The notes: a model not told the origin generated them from the sequence alone. A stretch of DNA of 26,087 nt from Chloroflexota bacterium (GCA_026389675.1 JAPLHJ010000188.1:1-26087), one strand, 5' to 3'. Positions 6,983-15,288 are shown, counted from the stretch's first letter. A program made the numbers and translations.

Positions 6983-9559
6983 ATGGAATTAGGACTTTCG
7001 ATAAGGCCCGTTGGCATAGAAGAGGAGATGAAGCGTTCCTACCTCGATTATGCCATGAGCGTCATTGTTTCACGGGCCCTGCCTGACGTGCGCGACGGGC
7101 TCAAGCCTGTGCACCGGCGCATCCTTTTTGCCATGCAGGACATGGGCATGCGCTACAACTCGCCCTATAAAAAGAGCGCCCGCATAGTCGGCGAAGTGCT
7201 TGGCAAATACCACCCTCACGGCGACTCCTCCGTTTACGATGCCATGGTCAGGATGGCTCAGGATTTCTCCATGCGCTACCGGCTGGTGGATGGCCAGGGA
7301 AACTTCGGCAGCGTAGATGATGATCCGCCGGCGGCCATGCGTTATACCGAGGCGCGCTTAGCCAGGATAGCCGATGAACTGCTGCTGGACATCGATAAGG
7401 ATACAGTTGATTTCGTACCCAACTTTGACGAGAGCCTCAAGGAGCCCTCCGTATTGCCTGCCAGGCTGCCCAACCTGCTCATCAACGGCTCGTCCGGCAT
7501 CGCGGTCGGTATGGCCACCAACATACCGCCACACAACCTCACCGAGGTTTGCGATGCCCTGCATTTCCTGATTGAGAATCCCGCGGCCTCGGTTGATGAG
7601 CTGATGGGCTTTGTCAAAGGCCCCGATTTCCCCACAGCCGGCATCATCTGCGGCGTGGAAGGCATCAAGAACGCCTATGCTGCCGGCCAGGGCAAAGTAG
7701 TGCTGCGCGCCCGCGTGGTTGAAGAATCCACCAAAGGCGGCAAGATGCAGCTCGTGGTTACCGAGCTTCCCTATCAGACCAACAAAGCCGACCTGGTCAA
7801 AAAGATAGCTGAATTAGCCAGGGACAAGAAGATAGAGGGCATCAGCGATGTCCGCGACGAATCCGACCGGCAGGGCATGCGGTTAGTCATCGGGCTGCGC
7901 AAGGATGCCCACCCCGCCAAGGTGCAGAACAACCTCTTCAAATTCACCTCCATGCAGACCGCCTTCTTCATCAACATGATCGCCCTGGTGGACGGCCAGC
8001 CGCGCGTGATCAATCTCAAGGAAGCATTGCAGTGCCACATTACTTTCCGCACCGAGGTTATCACCCGCCGCACCAAGTTCGACCTTCAGAAAGCCAAGGA
8101 GAGGGCCCATATATTAGAGGGATTCAAGATAGCGCTCGACCACCTGGATGCCGTTATCAAGACTATCCGCGGATCGGAGACCGCCGAATCCGCGCGCGGC
8201 AACCTGATGACCGAATTCTCACTCAGCCAGATGCAGGCCCAGGCTATCCTCGATATGCAACTGCGCAGGCTGGCAAATCTCGAGCGCAAGAAGATTTTAG
8301 ACGAGTACCATGACATTTTGAAGACCATCAGCCATCTCGAGGACTTGCTGGCCAACCCCGGGAAGATACTCAAGCTCATCCAGCAGGACGTGGCGGACCT
8401 CAAGGCCAAACACGGCGACAACCGCCGCACCGTAATCACCCACGATGAGGCTGGCCAGTTCCAGGTGGAGGACCTTATACCCCATATGGACGTCATTGTA
8501 ACGCTCAGTGAGCAGGGCTATATCAAGCGCATCCCCGCCGATGTCTTCCGCAAGCAGTTGCGCGGGGGCCGTGGTGTAAAGGGCATGGTCACCCGCGACA
8601 GCGACGATGTGATGAGCTCCATGACCGCCGACACGCATGACAACCTGCTGTTCTTCACCAACCGCGGCCGCGTCTTCAAGATGAAATGCCATGAGATACC
8701 GCAGGATATAGCCCGCACGACCAAGGGCATAAATATCATAAACTTGATCCCCATCGAGGCCAGGGAGAAGGTCACAGCCATGTTCGTGCCGGAGAAGACC
8801 GAACCCGGCTTTTTCATGCTGCTGGCCACTTCCAAGGGCATTGTTAAAAAGACCAGCCTGGACAACTTCTTCGATGTCCGCCGCAGCGGGCTCATCGCTA
8901 TGAAGCTCAGGCCCGAGGAGGAGCTTATCGGCGTGGATGTGGTCAGTGAGGCGGATCAGCTCATGCTGGTCAGCCGCAACGGCCAGGCCGTCAAATTCGC
9001 CATCGCCCCATTGCGCAACGCCTCCCGCACCAGCGGCGGCGTGCGGGGTATCAATCTCAATAAAGGCGACATCGTCGTCAGCATGGGCACGGTGCAGCCC
9101 GCCGCAGACCTAATCACCGTAACCGAAAATGGTTACGGCAAAAAGACCAAAGTAGAAAAATTCCCGCTGCACGGCCGTGGAGGCAAGGGCGTGCTCGCCC
9201 ACAAGGTCAATAACAAGACCGGCAAAGTCATCGCCGCCAAGTTCGTCCCGCCCGGCTACGAGCTTTTCATTACCACCGCCAACGGGGTACAGCTCAGGAT
9301 AAATGTTGACGTGGCGAGGGAAACCACGGTAGCGATTGAAGGCGGGAGGAAAAAGAGGCGCGAAGGCGTGCCCGTTAAGGGCAGGATAACCCAGGGCGTG
9401 ATGCTATCCCGGCTTGATGAAGGCGACCGCGTCGTATCCATCGCGCTGGTGGAGAAGGAGAACCTCGAGGAGCAAGCCGCCCGGGAGACCCGTTCCGTAG
9501 CCGTTTCCCCGCCCAAGCCTATGGTGCCCGGGCAGCATGAATTGCCCTTCGCCTCATAA
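6983..9559 (+). CDS. gyrA: DNA gyrase subunit A
   Basis: GyrA is the breakage-reunion subunit of the type II topoisomerase that introduces negative supercoils. The 858-aa protein has the full N-terminal domain. The catalytic Tyr is Y121 in AAMRYTEARL. The quinolone-determining region is HPHGDSSVYDAMVRMAQ, with Ser82 and Asp86 at the positions of E. coli Ser83 and Asp87, so the usual sensitive-type residues are present. The C-terminal beta-pinwheel has the GyrA box QLRGGRG (525-531), which argues against ParC. GAGGAG lies about 5 nt before the ATG. gyrB is not in the window. The gene ends 66 nt before a hydrolase gene, with a palindromic repeat in the gap. Confidence 0.97.
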   Translation: MELGLSIRPVGIEEEMKRSYLDYAMSVIVSRALPDVRDGLKPVHRRILFAMQDMGMRYNSPYKKSARIVGEVLGKYHPHGDSSVYDAMVRMAQDFSMRYRLVDGQGNFGSVDDDPPAAMRYTEARLARIADELLLDIDKDTVDFVPNFDESLKEPSVLPARLPNLLINGSSGIAVGMATNIPPHNLTEVCDALHFLIENPAASVDELMGFVKGPDFPTAGIICGVEGIKNAYAAGQGKVVLRARVVEESTKGGKMQLVVTELPYQTNKADLVKKIAELARDKKIEGISDVRDESDRQGMRLVIGLRKDAHPAKVQNNLFKFTSMQTAFFINMIALVDGQPRVINLKEALQCHITFRTEVITRRTKFDLQKAKERAHILEGFKIALDHLDAVIKTIRGSETAESARGNLMTEFSLSQMQAQAILDMQLRRLANLERKKILDEYHDILKTISHLEDLLANPGKILKLIQQDVADLKAKHGDNRRTVITHDEAGQFQVEDLIPHMDVIVTLSEQGYIKRIPADVFRKQLRGGRGVKGMVTRDSDDVMSSMTADTHDNLLFFTNRGRVFKMKCHEIPQDIARTTKGINIINLIPIEAREKVTAMFVPEKTEPGFFMLLATSKGIVKKTSLDNFFDVRRSGLIAMKLRPEEELIGVDVVSEADQLMLVSRNGQAVKFAIAPLRNASRTSGGVRGINLNKGDIVVSMGTVQPAADLITVTENGYGKKTKVEKFPLHGRGGKGVLAHKVNNKTGKVIAAKFVPPGYELFITTANGVQLRINVDVARETTVAIEGGRKKRREGVPVKGRITQGVMLSRLDEGDRVVSIALVEKENLEEQAARETRSVAVSPPKPMVPGQHELPFAS

Positions 9560-9569
9560 GTGCCCGATC

Positions 9570-9603
9570 GTTGTTGCGAGGCCTGAAAGGCCGCGGCAAT
9601 CTT
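9570..9603 (-). repeat. REP-like palindromic element, copy 1
   Basis: Read on the minus strand it is GATTGCCGCGGCC-TTTCA-GGCCTCGCAACAAC. TTGC/GCAA and GGCC/GGCC stems form an interrupted hairpin (9574-9599). The ends GATTGCCGCG and CCTCGCAA recur at 11491-11520. It lies between gyrA and the hydrolase gene. Confidence 0.55.
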
Positions 9604-9625
9604 ATCACAGCAGGGAGCTTATAAT

Positions 9626-10321
9626 ATGAAACTCATTTTCATACACGGTTCAGGCGCCAACGGTAATGTCTGGCTACTGCAAAAAAAACGCTTTCCTGAT
9701 GCTGACGACCCTGACCTGCCCGGCCATCCCGCAGGCAAGATATGCACCAGCATTGAGGAATACTCCGGCTGGCTGCATGGCTATATCATGGAGAAAGGCT
9801 ACAAGGACGTTGTGCTGGCGGGGCATTCACTTGGCGGGGGCATTGCGCTCATGCATGCCGTCAAATACCCGGGTGACCTCAGGGGTATAATCCTGGTGGG
9901 TTCAGGCGCCCGGCTGAAAGTGCTGCCGCTCATTATAGAGGCCATCTCCGGCAAGCTGGACGACCCCCAGGGCTGGCTCAAAGATCTGGTTATGCCCCTT
10001 TACGGCACCGTGGATGAGGCGACGCGCCGTGAGATAATGCCCGGCCTGGCCGCGGTCGGACCCGCCGCGCAGCTCAACGACTTCCGCTGTTGCGATAAAT
10101 TCGACATTATGGAAAAAGTCCCGCAGATTGCACTCCGGGCTCATTGCATCGTGGGTGAACTGGACAATATGACCCCGCCCAAGTATTCCCAGTATTTAGT
10201 CAAAAACATGCCGGACTGCGGCATCAGCGTCATCGAGGGAGGCAGCCACCTGTGTTTCCTTGAGAAGCCCGGACCGGTCAACGACGCTATAGCAGCCTTC
10301 CTTAAACAAGTGGGGGCCTGA
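9626..10321 (+). CDS. Alpha/beta hydrolase
   Basis: A 231-aa compact alpha/beta hydrolase fold protein. The start MKLIFIHGSGANGNVW carries the HG oxyanion-hole motif. The nucleophile elbow is GHSLGG with S68. The acid is D180 in VGELDNMTPP and the base is H208 in EGGSHLCFLEKP, so the catalytic triad is complete and in the right order. Substrate cannot be told from the sequence; esterases and lactonases of this type are common. GGGAG about 10 nt before the ATG supports the start. It is 3 nt upstream of the site-2 protease gene and probably co-transcribed with it. No signal peptide, so cytoplasmic. Confidence 0.88.
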   Translation: MKLIFIHGSGANGNVWLLQKKRFPDADDPDLPGHPAGKICTSIEEYSGWLHGYIMEKGYKDVVLAGHSLGGGIALMHAVKYPGDLRGIILVGSGARLKVLPLIIEAISGKLDDPQGWLKDLVMPLYGTVDEATRREIMPGLAAVGPAAQLNDFRCCDKFDIMEKVPQIALRAHCIVGELDNMTPPKYSQYLVKNMPDCGISVIEGGSHLCFLEKPGPVNDAIAAFLKQVGA

Positions 10322-10324
10322 CCC

Positions 10325-11446
10325 GTGATAAAAGGTTCGCTGCGCGTCGCGCGTATCGCCGGCATCGATATCGGCATTCACTACACTTGGTTCATCATCT
10401 TTGTGCTGATAACCTGGTCATTAGCCGTGGGTTACTTCCCGGTCGAGTACCCGGGCTGGGGTGAATTGCTATACTGGCTGACCTCAGCCACCGCTGCCGT
10501 TCTGCTCTTCATCTCCGTGCTGATACATGAATTGGCGCATTCCCTGGTGGCCAAATCGCGCGGCCTGCCGGTCAAGAGCATTACCTTATTCCTGCTGGGT
10601 GGGGTGAGCAACCTTGAGAACGAGCCCGAAAAGCCGGGCGTGGAGTTTGCCATCGCCATCGTGGGTCCCCTCACCAGCGTGGCGCTGGCCGGCCTTTTCT
10701 GGGCGGTGGATATCCTCGGTTTTGCGCCTGCCGGGCCGGTCAAGGCCATTGCCCTATATATGTCCGAGATAAACGTACTGCTGGCAGCCTTCAACATACT
10801 GCCGGGTTTTCCGCTGGATGGCGGGCGCGTGCTGAGAGCGCTTATCTGGGGCATGACCAACGATCTCAAGAAGGCTACTAATATCGCCGCAGTGGTCGGG
10901 CAGGTATTCGGCTGGCTTATGATAGGGCTGGGCGTTTTCTGGGCGCTGGCCGGCAACCTCATGAACGGCATGTGGCTGGTCTTCATCGGCTGGTTCCTCA
11001 ACGGCGCCGCAGAGTCCTCCCGGCGCGAGTTGGAGTTGCGGTCCCTCTGGCTGAATGTGCGCGTTGCCAATGTCATGGACAATAGCCCGGAGACAGTCGG
11101 GCCCGCTTCCGCGGTGGAGGCGCTGGTCAACGAAGTTTATGTCAAAAAAGGCATACGTGTGGCGCCGGTGGTGGATGATGGACGGCTGCTGGGCATAGTT
11201 TCGCTGGCTGATGTGAAGAAGCTGACACCCGGCGAATGGCGCAATACGCCGGTATCCAGGGTAATGACCCCCCTGCCGCTTAAGACTGTAGGTCCCGGGG
11301 ATGACGTTAAGACCGCCGTGCAGTTGATGGCCGAGCATGGGCTGAACCAGCTGCCCGTGGTGGTGGAGGACAGGCTGGTAGGGTTGCTCAAACGCGCCGA
11401 CATCATCCGCTACGTACAGGTACACCACGAGTTAGGCCGGCGTTAA
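10325..11446 (+). CDS. Site-2 protease family membrane metallopeptidase (M50) with CBS domains
   Basis: The 373-aa protein has the M50 intramembrane protease core followed by a CBS pair. Zinc ligands are H68-E-L-A-H72 in LIHELAHSLVAKSRG and D165 in ILPGFPLDGGRVL. About six hydrophobic segments lie between residues 15 and 230. Residues about 240-370 form two CBS repeats (VANVMDNSPETVGP and VSRVMTPLPLKTVGP), which usually bind adenosyl ligands and regulate the enzyme. Such proteases cut membrane-anchored regulators within the bilayer; the substrate here is unknown. I take GTG 10325 as start because a G-rich site lies about 8 nt upstream and the family N-terminus (RVARIAGIDIGIHYTW) follows directly. 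It converges with the uspA gene across a palindromic repeat. Confidence 0.92.
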   Translation: MIKGSLRVARIAGIDIGIHYTWFIIFVLITWSLAVGYFPVEYPGWGELLYWLTSATAAVLLFISVLIHELAHSLVAKSRGLPVKSITLFLLGGVSNLENEPEKPGVEFAIAIVGPLTSVALAGLFWAVDILGFAPAGPVKAIALYMSEINVLLAAFNILPGFPLDGGRVLRALIWGMTNDLKKATNIAAVVGQVFGWLMIGLGVFWALAGNLMNGMWLVFIGWFLNGAAESSRRELELRSLWLNVRVANVMDNSPETVGPASAVEALVNEVYVKKGIRVAPVVDDGRLLGIVSLADVKKLTPGEWRNTPVSRVMTPLPLKTVGPGDDVKTAVQLMAEHGLNQLPVVVEDRLVGLLKRADIIRYVQVHHELGRR

Positions 11447-11462
11447 AAGAACACGCAACGCC

Positions 11463-11526
11463 ATTGCGGGCGCAGCGAAGCAATCTGATGGATTGCCGCG
11501 TCGCCTGCGGCTCCTCGCAAAGACAA
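11463..11526 (+). repeat. REP-like palindromic element, copy 2 (inverted pair)
   Basis: GCAATC (11480-11485) and GATTGC (11491-11496) form a stem with a TGATG loop, and the outer arms starting TTGCGGGCGCAGCG and ending CTCCTCGCAA pair imperfectly. The right arm GATTGCCGCG...CCTCGCAAAGAC has the same ends as the element at 9570-9603. It sits between two convergent genes and could also act as a terminator. Confidence 0.6.
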
Positions 11527-11542
11527 ACCGTAGAAGTGTCGA

Positions 11543-12004
11543 CTATTTCACACCCGGTTTGCGGATGGTGAGCACCGGGCATGATGCCTGGCGGACTATC
11601 TGCTCGGTGGTCGACCCCGAGATAAACCGCCTCCATCCCGACAGGCCGTGAGTGGCTATCACGATCATATCGCAACCCTTCTCAGAGGCGTAGCGCATTA
11701 CCTCGCCCGCGGCATTGCCGATGAGAACTTCGGTGAAAACTTTCAGCCCTTTGCTCACCTTTTGCTCCGAGAGGTTTTTAAGCGATTTCTCGGCCTGCCC
11801 CTCCAGTTCCTGCTGGTAAGAGGCCACGTTGAAGGAGGCCGATTCCACGCCGATGGGCGCTTCCACGATAGGCACCAGCGGCACCACGTTGACGATATGC
11901 AGCGTCGCGCCGAAATGCGAGGCTAATTCATCAGCAGCTTTGAGCGCCTCGTAAGAAGGCTCGCTGAAATCTGTTGGGCAGAGTATATTCTTGATCGGCA
12001 GCAT
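11543..12004 (-). CDS. Universal stress protein, UspA family
   Basis: A single-domain 153-aa Usp protein. It starts MLPIKNILCPTDFSEPSYEAL, the standard beta1-alpha1 segment with the Asp that contacts nucleotide. Near the C-terminus it has ATHGLSGWRRFISGSTTEQI, which fits the glycine-rich ATP-binding signature (GxxG, then GS/T), and ends SCPVLTIRKP. It is therefore probably the nucleotide-binding subtype. I place the start at 12004, the usual family N-terminus; an in-frame ATG at 12028 would add eight residues. GAGGGG lies about 10 nt before 12004. A promoter with a perfect TTGACA lies upstream. The gene converges with the site-2 protease gene. Confidence 0.92.
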   Translation of the reverse strand: MLPIKNILCPTDFSEPSYEALKAADELASHFGATLHIVNVVPLVPIVEAPIGVESASFNVASYQQELEGQAEKSLKNLSEQKVSKGLKVFTEVLIGNAAGEVMRYASEKGCDMIVIATHGLSGWRRFISGSTTEQIVRQASCPVLTIRKPGVK

Positions 12005-12076
12005 CTCTTTAATCCCCCTCAGAAACATCCGCTTGGGCCTGACGTCCGCCCGTGCAGGAGTTTATTTATGGTGCTA

Positions 12077-12106
12077 TATTTACATCTATCGGGGCGTGTT
12101 TGTCAA
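12077..12106 (-). promoter_or_regulatory. Candidate uspA-family promoter
   Basis: Minus strand: perfect TTGACA (12101-12106), 18-nt spacer, TAAATA (12077-12082). It would give a leader of about 65 nt before ATG 12004. Confidence 0.55.
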
Positions 12107-12152
12107 GGATAGCACGGGACTTCTGATAAAGAGCCGGGGTACAGTTCCTGCG

Positions 12153-12181
12153 TTGAAAAAAGGCGTCATATGCGGTACCAT
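12153..12181 (+). promoter_or_regulatory. Candidate hicAB promoter
   Basis: TTGAAA (12153-12158), 17-nt spacer, TACCAT (12176-12181), about 25 nt before the first gene. No convincing operator palindrome is seen. Confidence 0.4.
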
Positions 12182-12207
12182 TATAAGCGGTTGCCGAGAG
12201 ATAAAAC

Positions 12208-12426
12208 ATGACAAAGAAAGAAAAGCGGCTGCAGAAGTTGGGGCAGAATATTCGCAATGTTTCACTGGAGGAATTTGAGGCAATTATCAATGAATACGGG
12301 CACATTGAATTTGGCGGCCGGCATCCTAAAGCGATTATTGGTAATAGAGTGCTTGCCTACAAAAGGAAAAATCCGGTCGGCCCGTGGTATGTCGAAGAAC
12401 TGATATCGATGATTCAGAATCTTTAA
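12208..12426 (+). CDS. Probable HicA-type mRNA interferase toxin (divergent)
   Basis: This 72-aa protein is small and basic and stands directly before a clear HicB-type gene. HicA toxins are double-stranded-RNA-binding-like mRNA interferases with a catalytic His. Here the pattern GGRHPKAIIGNRVLAYKRKNP, with H39, followed by VEELISMI, fits the strand-strand-helix of HicA, although the usual GSHH form is replaced by GGRH. The N-terminal part (SLEEFEAIINEYGHIEFG) fits the HicA first helix. GAGAG about 8 nt before the ATG supports the start. The call depends partly on the partner gene; as a lone sequence it would be uncertain. Confidence 0.65.
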   Translation: MTKKEKRLQKLGQNIRNVSLEEFEAIINEYGHIEFGGRHPKAIIGNRVLAYKRKNPVGPWYVEELISMIQNL

Positions 12427-12453
12427 AGCTGGCAGCCGGCAAAGGAGGCTAAG

Positions 12454-12894
12454 ATGAAAGAAAAAGTGAAAATGGATTTGGATTACTATGACAATTTGCC
12501 TTATACGATCACACTTGAAAGATGGGATGAGCCTGATAATACATACTGGATTGCACGTGTAATAGAATTGCCCCACTGTTTAACGGATGGGCATTCTCCG
12601 GAAGATGCCCTGGCGGAGATCAAGGAAGTAAAACGTGAGTGGCTTGAGGCCAATCTGAAGTTGGGCAATGACATCCCCGAACCGATGTCGAAGGGATATA
12701 GCGGCCAATTAAGATTGCGAATTCAGCCTTCCCTGCACAGGGCGCTGGCACAGCGGGCCAAAATTGAGGAAGTCAGCTTGAATAAATATATGAACACTTT
12801 GCTGGCGCAGGGCGTAGGTTTCCTGGTCAGGGAGAAACTGTCCGCTGAATACCCCGTTAGGAAAAGGAAGAAAACCTCCTCTGCTACCGAATGA
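12454..12894 (+). CDS. HicB-family antitoxin with ribbon-helix-helix C-terminus
   Basis: A 146-aa two-domain protein. Residues about 8-75 are the HicB-like partial RNase H fold (LPYTITLERWDE, YWIARVIELPHCLTDGHSPEDALAEIKEV), which neutralises the toxin. Residues about 83-125 are a ribbon-helix-helix DNA-binding domain (SGQLRLRIQPSLHRALA followed by VSLNKYMNTLLAQGV), which usually represses the operon. The tail is Lys/Arg-rich. A strong AAAGGAGG lies about 6 nt before the ATG, stronger than that of the upstream toxin gene, as expected if antitoxin must be in excess. It starts 27 nt after the toxin gene. Confidence 0.88.
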   Translation: MKEKVKMDLDYYDNLPYTITLERWDEPDNTYWIARVIELPHCLTDGHSPEDALAEIKEVKREWLEANLKLGNDIPEPMSKGYSGQLRLRIQPSLHRALAQRAKIEEVSLNKYMNTLLAQGVGFLVREKLSAEYPVRKRKKTSSATE

Positions 12895-13104
12895 TTGCCC
12901 GGTCAATGCCTTCAACTTCGCGGACCTGGTCAAACTGAAGCTGTTGTGCTTCATCAAGAACCCGGCTGTAGAACCCGTGCTTGCGGGCGTTCTGGTTGCC
13001 CCTGGGGGCTCCTATCGGATTTTTCCCGGTTATGATTACATCCTTTGCATATACTTTTCCCCCATCGCTATTGTATAATCGAGTAAACGGAAGATTATTT
13101 CGTA
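12884..13104 (-). pseudogene. Relic of a GNQNARKHGFYS-family hypothetical gene
   Basis: On the minus strand a stop-free frame encodes IGAPRGNQNARKHGFYSR, then LDEAQQLQFDQVREVEGIDR, and stops inside the 3' end of the antitoxin gene. The GNQNARKHGFYS motif is one I recognise from the N-terminus of a family of short hypothetical proteins common in bacterial accessory DNA; its function is not established. The frame has no start codon and stops soon after the motif, where family members continue, so it appears to be a truncated remnant. The remainder of the 12895-13107 gap contains only the next gene's promoter. Confidence 0.5.
13074..13079 (+). promoter_or_regulatory. -10 element upstream of the zinc-ribbon/TPR gene
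   Basis: Perfect TATAAT 29 nt before the ATG at 13108; no convincing -35 at the expected distance (ATACTT at 13051-13056). Confidence 0.4.
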
Positions 13105-13107
13105 TTT

Positions 13108-14097
13108 ATGCAGCAGAGTTTCCTCTGTCCGCGGTGCAATAACGTAGCCTTCCTGGGGCAGCGTTACTGCGGCTTCTGTGATCTGGCCTTTCTCTATTCA
13201 TGCAATTCCTGCGGCTCTGCGCTTATACCGGAAGCGGTCTTCTGTGGCAATTGCGGCACACAAATCGACTGGGAAGAGCCTGCGCAGCAACAAATTCAAC
13301 CGGTATTGCCGCAGGTCCCTGAGCCGGCAACTGCACCAGTGCAAGTGGAGCAGCCCGTGGATATAGGTCAGCCGGGCGCTCATCATCCTGCCACACATGG
13401 AAATATAGGGCAGCCGGCTCTTCTCCAACCCGGGGGCCTATCCCAGGAAACCCCGGAAGCAAGCCCGCCGGCGGAATCTCCCCCGGCCGCGTTGGTGGCA
13501 CCGGTATATCCCGTACCAGCGGAGCATAAGGCGAAGGCGGCGGAGCATCACGAAAGGAGCCTGGCGCTGCTGAAGGATGGACACTATTCCCTGGCTATAG
13601 ACGAATTAAGCAAAGCCCTGCAATACGATCCAAGTACAGCCATTATCTACATGCTGAGAGGAGGCGCCCTGTACAAGAGCGGCGATCTCGATATGGCGCT
13701 GGCCGACCTTGATCGCGCCATTGAGCTCGACCCCAATTTAGCCATGGCCTTCTACAACCGCGGCAACGTTTACTACTACAAGCAGGATTTCGACCGCGCC
13801 ATTGCTGATTTCTCTCGAGCCATAGCTATCGAAAATACGGATTCGGCGGCCTTCCATAACTGCGGCTGCGCGCTAATGATGAAAGGGCAATTCTATGAAG
13901 CAATCGATGATATCAACCGGTCCATACAGCTCGACCCCAAGGACCCGAGGGTCTATTGCAGCCGGGGCAGCGCCTATACGCAAACGGGCCAAACCCAGAA
14001 GGCGGCTGAGGATTACCGGCAGGTAAAGGGCATGACGGCCGACCCGGCCATTATTCACAAGGCGGAGCGGGCGTTGAGGGATCTGGGGGAAGGGTAA
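13108..14097 (+). CDS. Double zinc-ribbon and TPR-repeat protein
   Basis: A 329-aa protein in three parts. Residues 1-55 hold two zinc ribbons: C7/C10 with C21/C24 and C32/C35 with C46/C49. Residues about 56-138 are a low-complexity Pro/Gln/Ala-rich linker. Residues about 143-312 are five tetratricopeptide repeats (for example YSLAIDELSKALQYDPS and FDRAIADFSRAIAIENTD). No catalytic motif, signal peptide or membrane segment is visible, so a scaffold or adaptor role is likely, partner unknown. Only a weak ribosome site (GGAAG, 14 nt away) precedes the ATG. Its 3' end overlaps the convergent rmuC gene by 47 nt, so the Asp-Leu-Gly tail is constrained by both genes. Confidence 0.85.
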   Translation: MQQSFLCPRCNNVAFLGQRYCGFCDLAFLYSCNSCGSALIPEAVFCGNCGTQIDWEEPAQQQIQPVLPQVPEPATAPVQVEQPVDIGQPGAHHPATHGNIGQPALLQPGGLSQETPEASPPAESPPAALVAPVYPVPAEHKAKAAEHHERSLALLKDGHYSLAIDELSKALQYDPSTAIIYMLRGGALYKSGDLDMALADLDRAIELDPNLAMAFYNRGNVYYYKQDFDRAIADFSRAIAIENTDSAAFHNCGCALMMKGQFYEAIDDINRSIQLDPKDPRVYCSRGSAYTQTGQTQKAAEDYRQVKGMTADPAIIHKAERALRDLGEG

Positions 14098-15250
14098 GCG
14101 GCGGTTCGGCGGGTTCCAGCTCTTCAATTTTGCTCTCGTGCCGTATCTCTTCAATCAGGTGCAGCGGCTTTTCCAGCGCGTTCTTGCGCGTGGTGGTGAG
14201 GTTTCCAAACTCAGTCTGGGCGTCCTGCAGCTTCTTGCCCATCCTGTCCATACTATCGGTGAACTTCTGCCACTGCAGGTCGAATTGCTTTATCTGGGCG
14301 ATGATCTCAGCCAGGCCTTTCTCCATCTTGAAATTCTTGACGGCCTGGTTGATGAGCGCCAGCACGGCGTAAAGGGTGACCGGTGAGCAGAGCACGACCC
14401 TGGACTGGAGGGCGTAATCAAGGAGGCCGGGGTCGTTTTCGTTGATGAAGCGGTAAACCTGCTCGTTGGGTATCAGCACCAGGACGTAATCGAGGGTGCT
14501 TTCGGGGCTGATGTATTCGCGCCCGGTGACCTCTTTAACCCGCTGGCGGGAGTCTTTGAGGAAGGCTGCTTTGAAGGCTTCGCGGTCGGCCTCTGACTCG
14601 GTATCTGTGTATTTCATGTAGTTGCCGAGGGGGAATTTTACGTCCATATTGAGTACCAAACCGTTGGGGAGAGGGAAGGTATAATCGGGGCGGGACCCGC
14701 CGGCGGGGTCAACCTGCTGCTTGCGGTAATTGACTCCTTCGATGAAGCCGATGTTGCGCAGTATATCATCGGCCATGCGCTCGCCCCATTGGCCCCTCAC
14801 CTGTGTGTTGCCGAGGGCGGCCTGCAGCTTGCCGGTGGTTTCCGATAGCCTGAGGGTCTGCTCGGAGGCGGCCTTGAGCTGCGCAGCAAGATCGCCGTAA
14901 GCCTGCGCGCGGTCCTTCTCAAGCCCGGCAATGAGGTCATTCACACCCTTGAGGTTGTCCCGCACCTCTTTGATGGACTGGTCGATGAGCGCCTTCTTGC
15001 CCTCGAGGCTCTGCTCGCTGAGCTGGGACTGGCCGCCGATGACCTGGCCGGACATTTTAACCAGGTGGTCCACGGCGCTCTGGGTGGCGGCGTCGGTAAA
15101 GGCCGTCAGGTTTTTCTGTATCTCGCCGCCGATGGACAGCACGTCCTGCCTGTAAAAGGGCTTATAAACTCGCGTAATGACGATGGTCACAACTACGCCT
15201 ATGGCTATGCCACCCAGCAGGATAATGCCGTAAAGAAGCAGGTCATTCAT
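14051..15250 (-). CDS. rmuC: RmuC-family putative nuclease
   Basis: RmuC proteins limit inversions and rearrangements at short inverted repeats; their exact activity is not established. This 399-aa protein has an N-terminal membrane anchor (about 5-27), a long coiled coil (about 75-145), the family signature LGNTQVRGQWGE (146-157), then RPDYTFPLPNG and LNMDVKFPLGNY. D189 with D203-x-K205 fits a PD-(D/E)xK-like nuclease core. The C-terminus is Pro-rich. AAAGGAGG about 7 nt before the ATG gives a strong start. It is the last gene of a three-gene minus-strand unit with two B-box membrane proteins, 38 nt after the nearer one, and runs 47 nt into the convergent TPR gene. Confidence 0.92.
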   Translation of the reverse strand: MNDLLLYGIILLGGIAIGVVVTIVITRVYKPFYRQDVLSIGGEIQKNLTAFTDAATQSAVDHLVKMSGQVIGGQSQLSEQSLEGKKALIDQSIKEVRDNLKGVNDLIAGLEKDRAQAYGDLAAQLKAASEQTLRLSETTGKLQAALGNTQVRGQWGERMADDILRNIGFIEGVNYRKQQVDPAGGSRPDYTFPLPNGLVLNMDVKFPLGNYMKYTDTESEADREAFKAAFLKDSRQRVKEVTGREYISPESTLDYVLVLIPNEQVYRFINENDPGLLDYALQSRVVLCSPVTLYAVLALINQAVKNFKMEKGLAEIIAQIKQFDLQWQKFTDSMDRMGKKLQDAQTEFGNLTTTRKNALEKPLHLIEEIRHESKIEELEPAEPPLTLPPDPSTPAPPCE

Positions 15251-15288
15251 GCTGCGCCTCCTTTTATGAAAGCGGGGTGCTCAATTCA

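Noticed and set aside
6983..9559. ParC instead of GyrA
   Set aside because: The GyrA box QLRGGRG at 525-531 is present.
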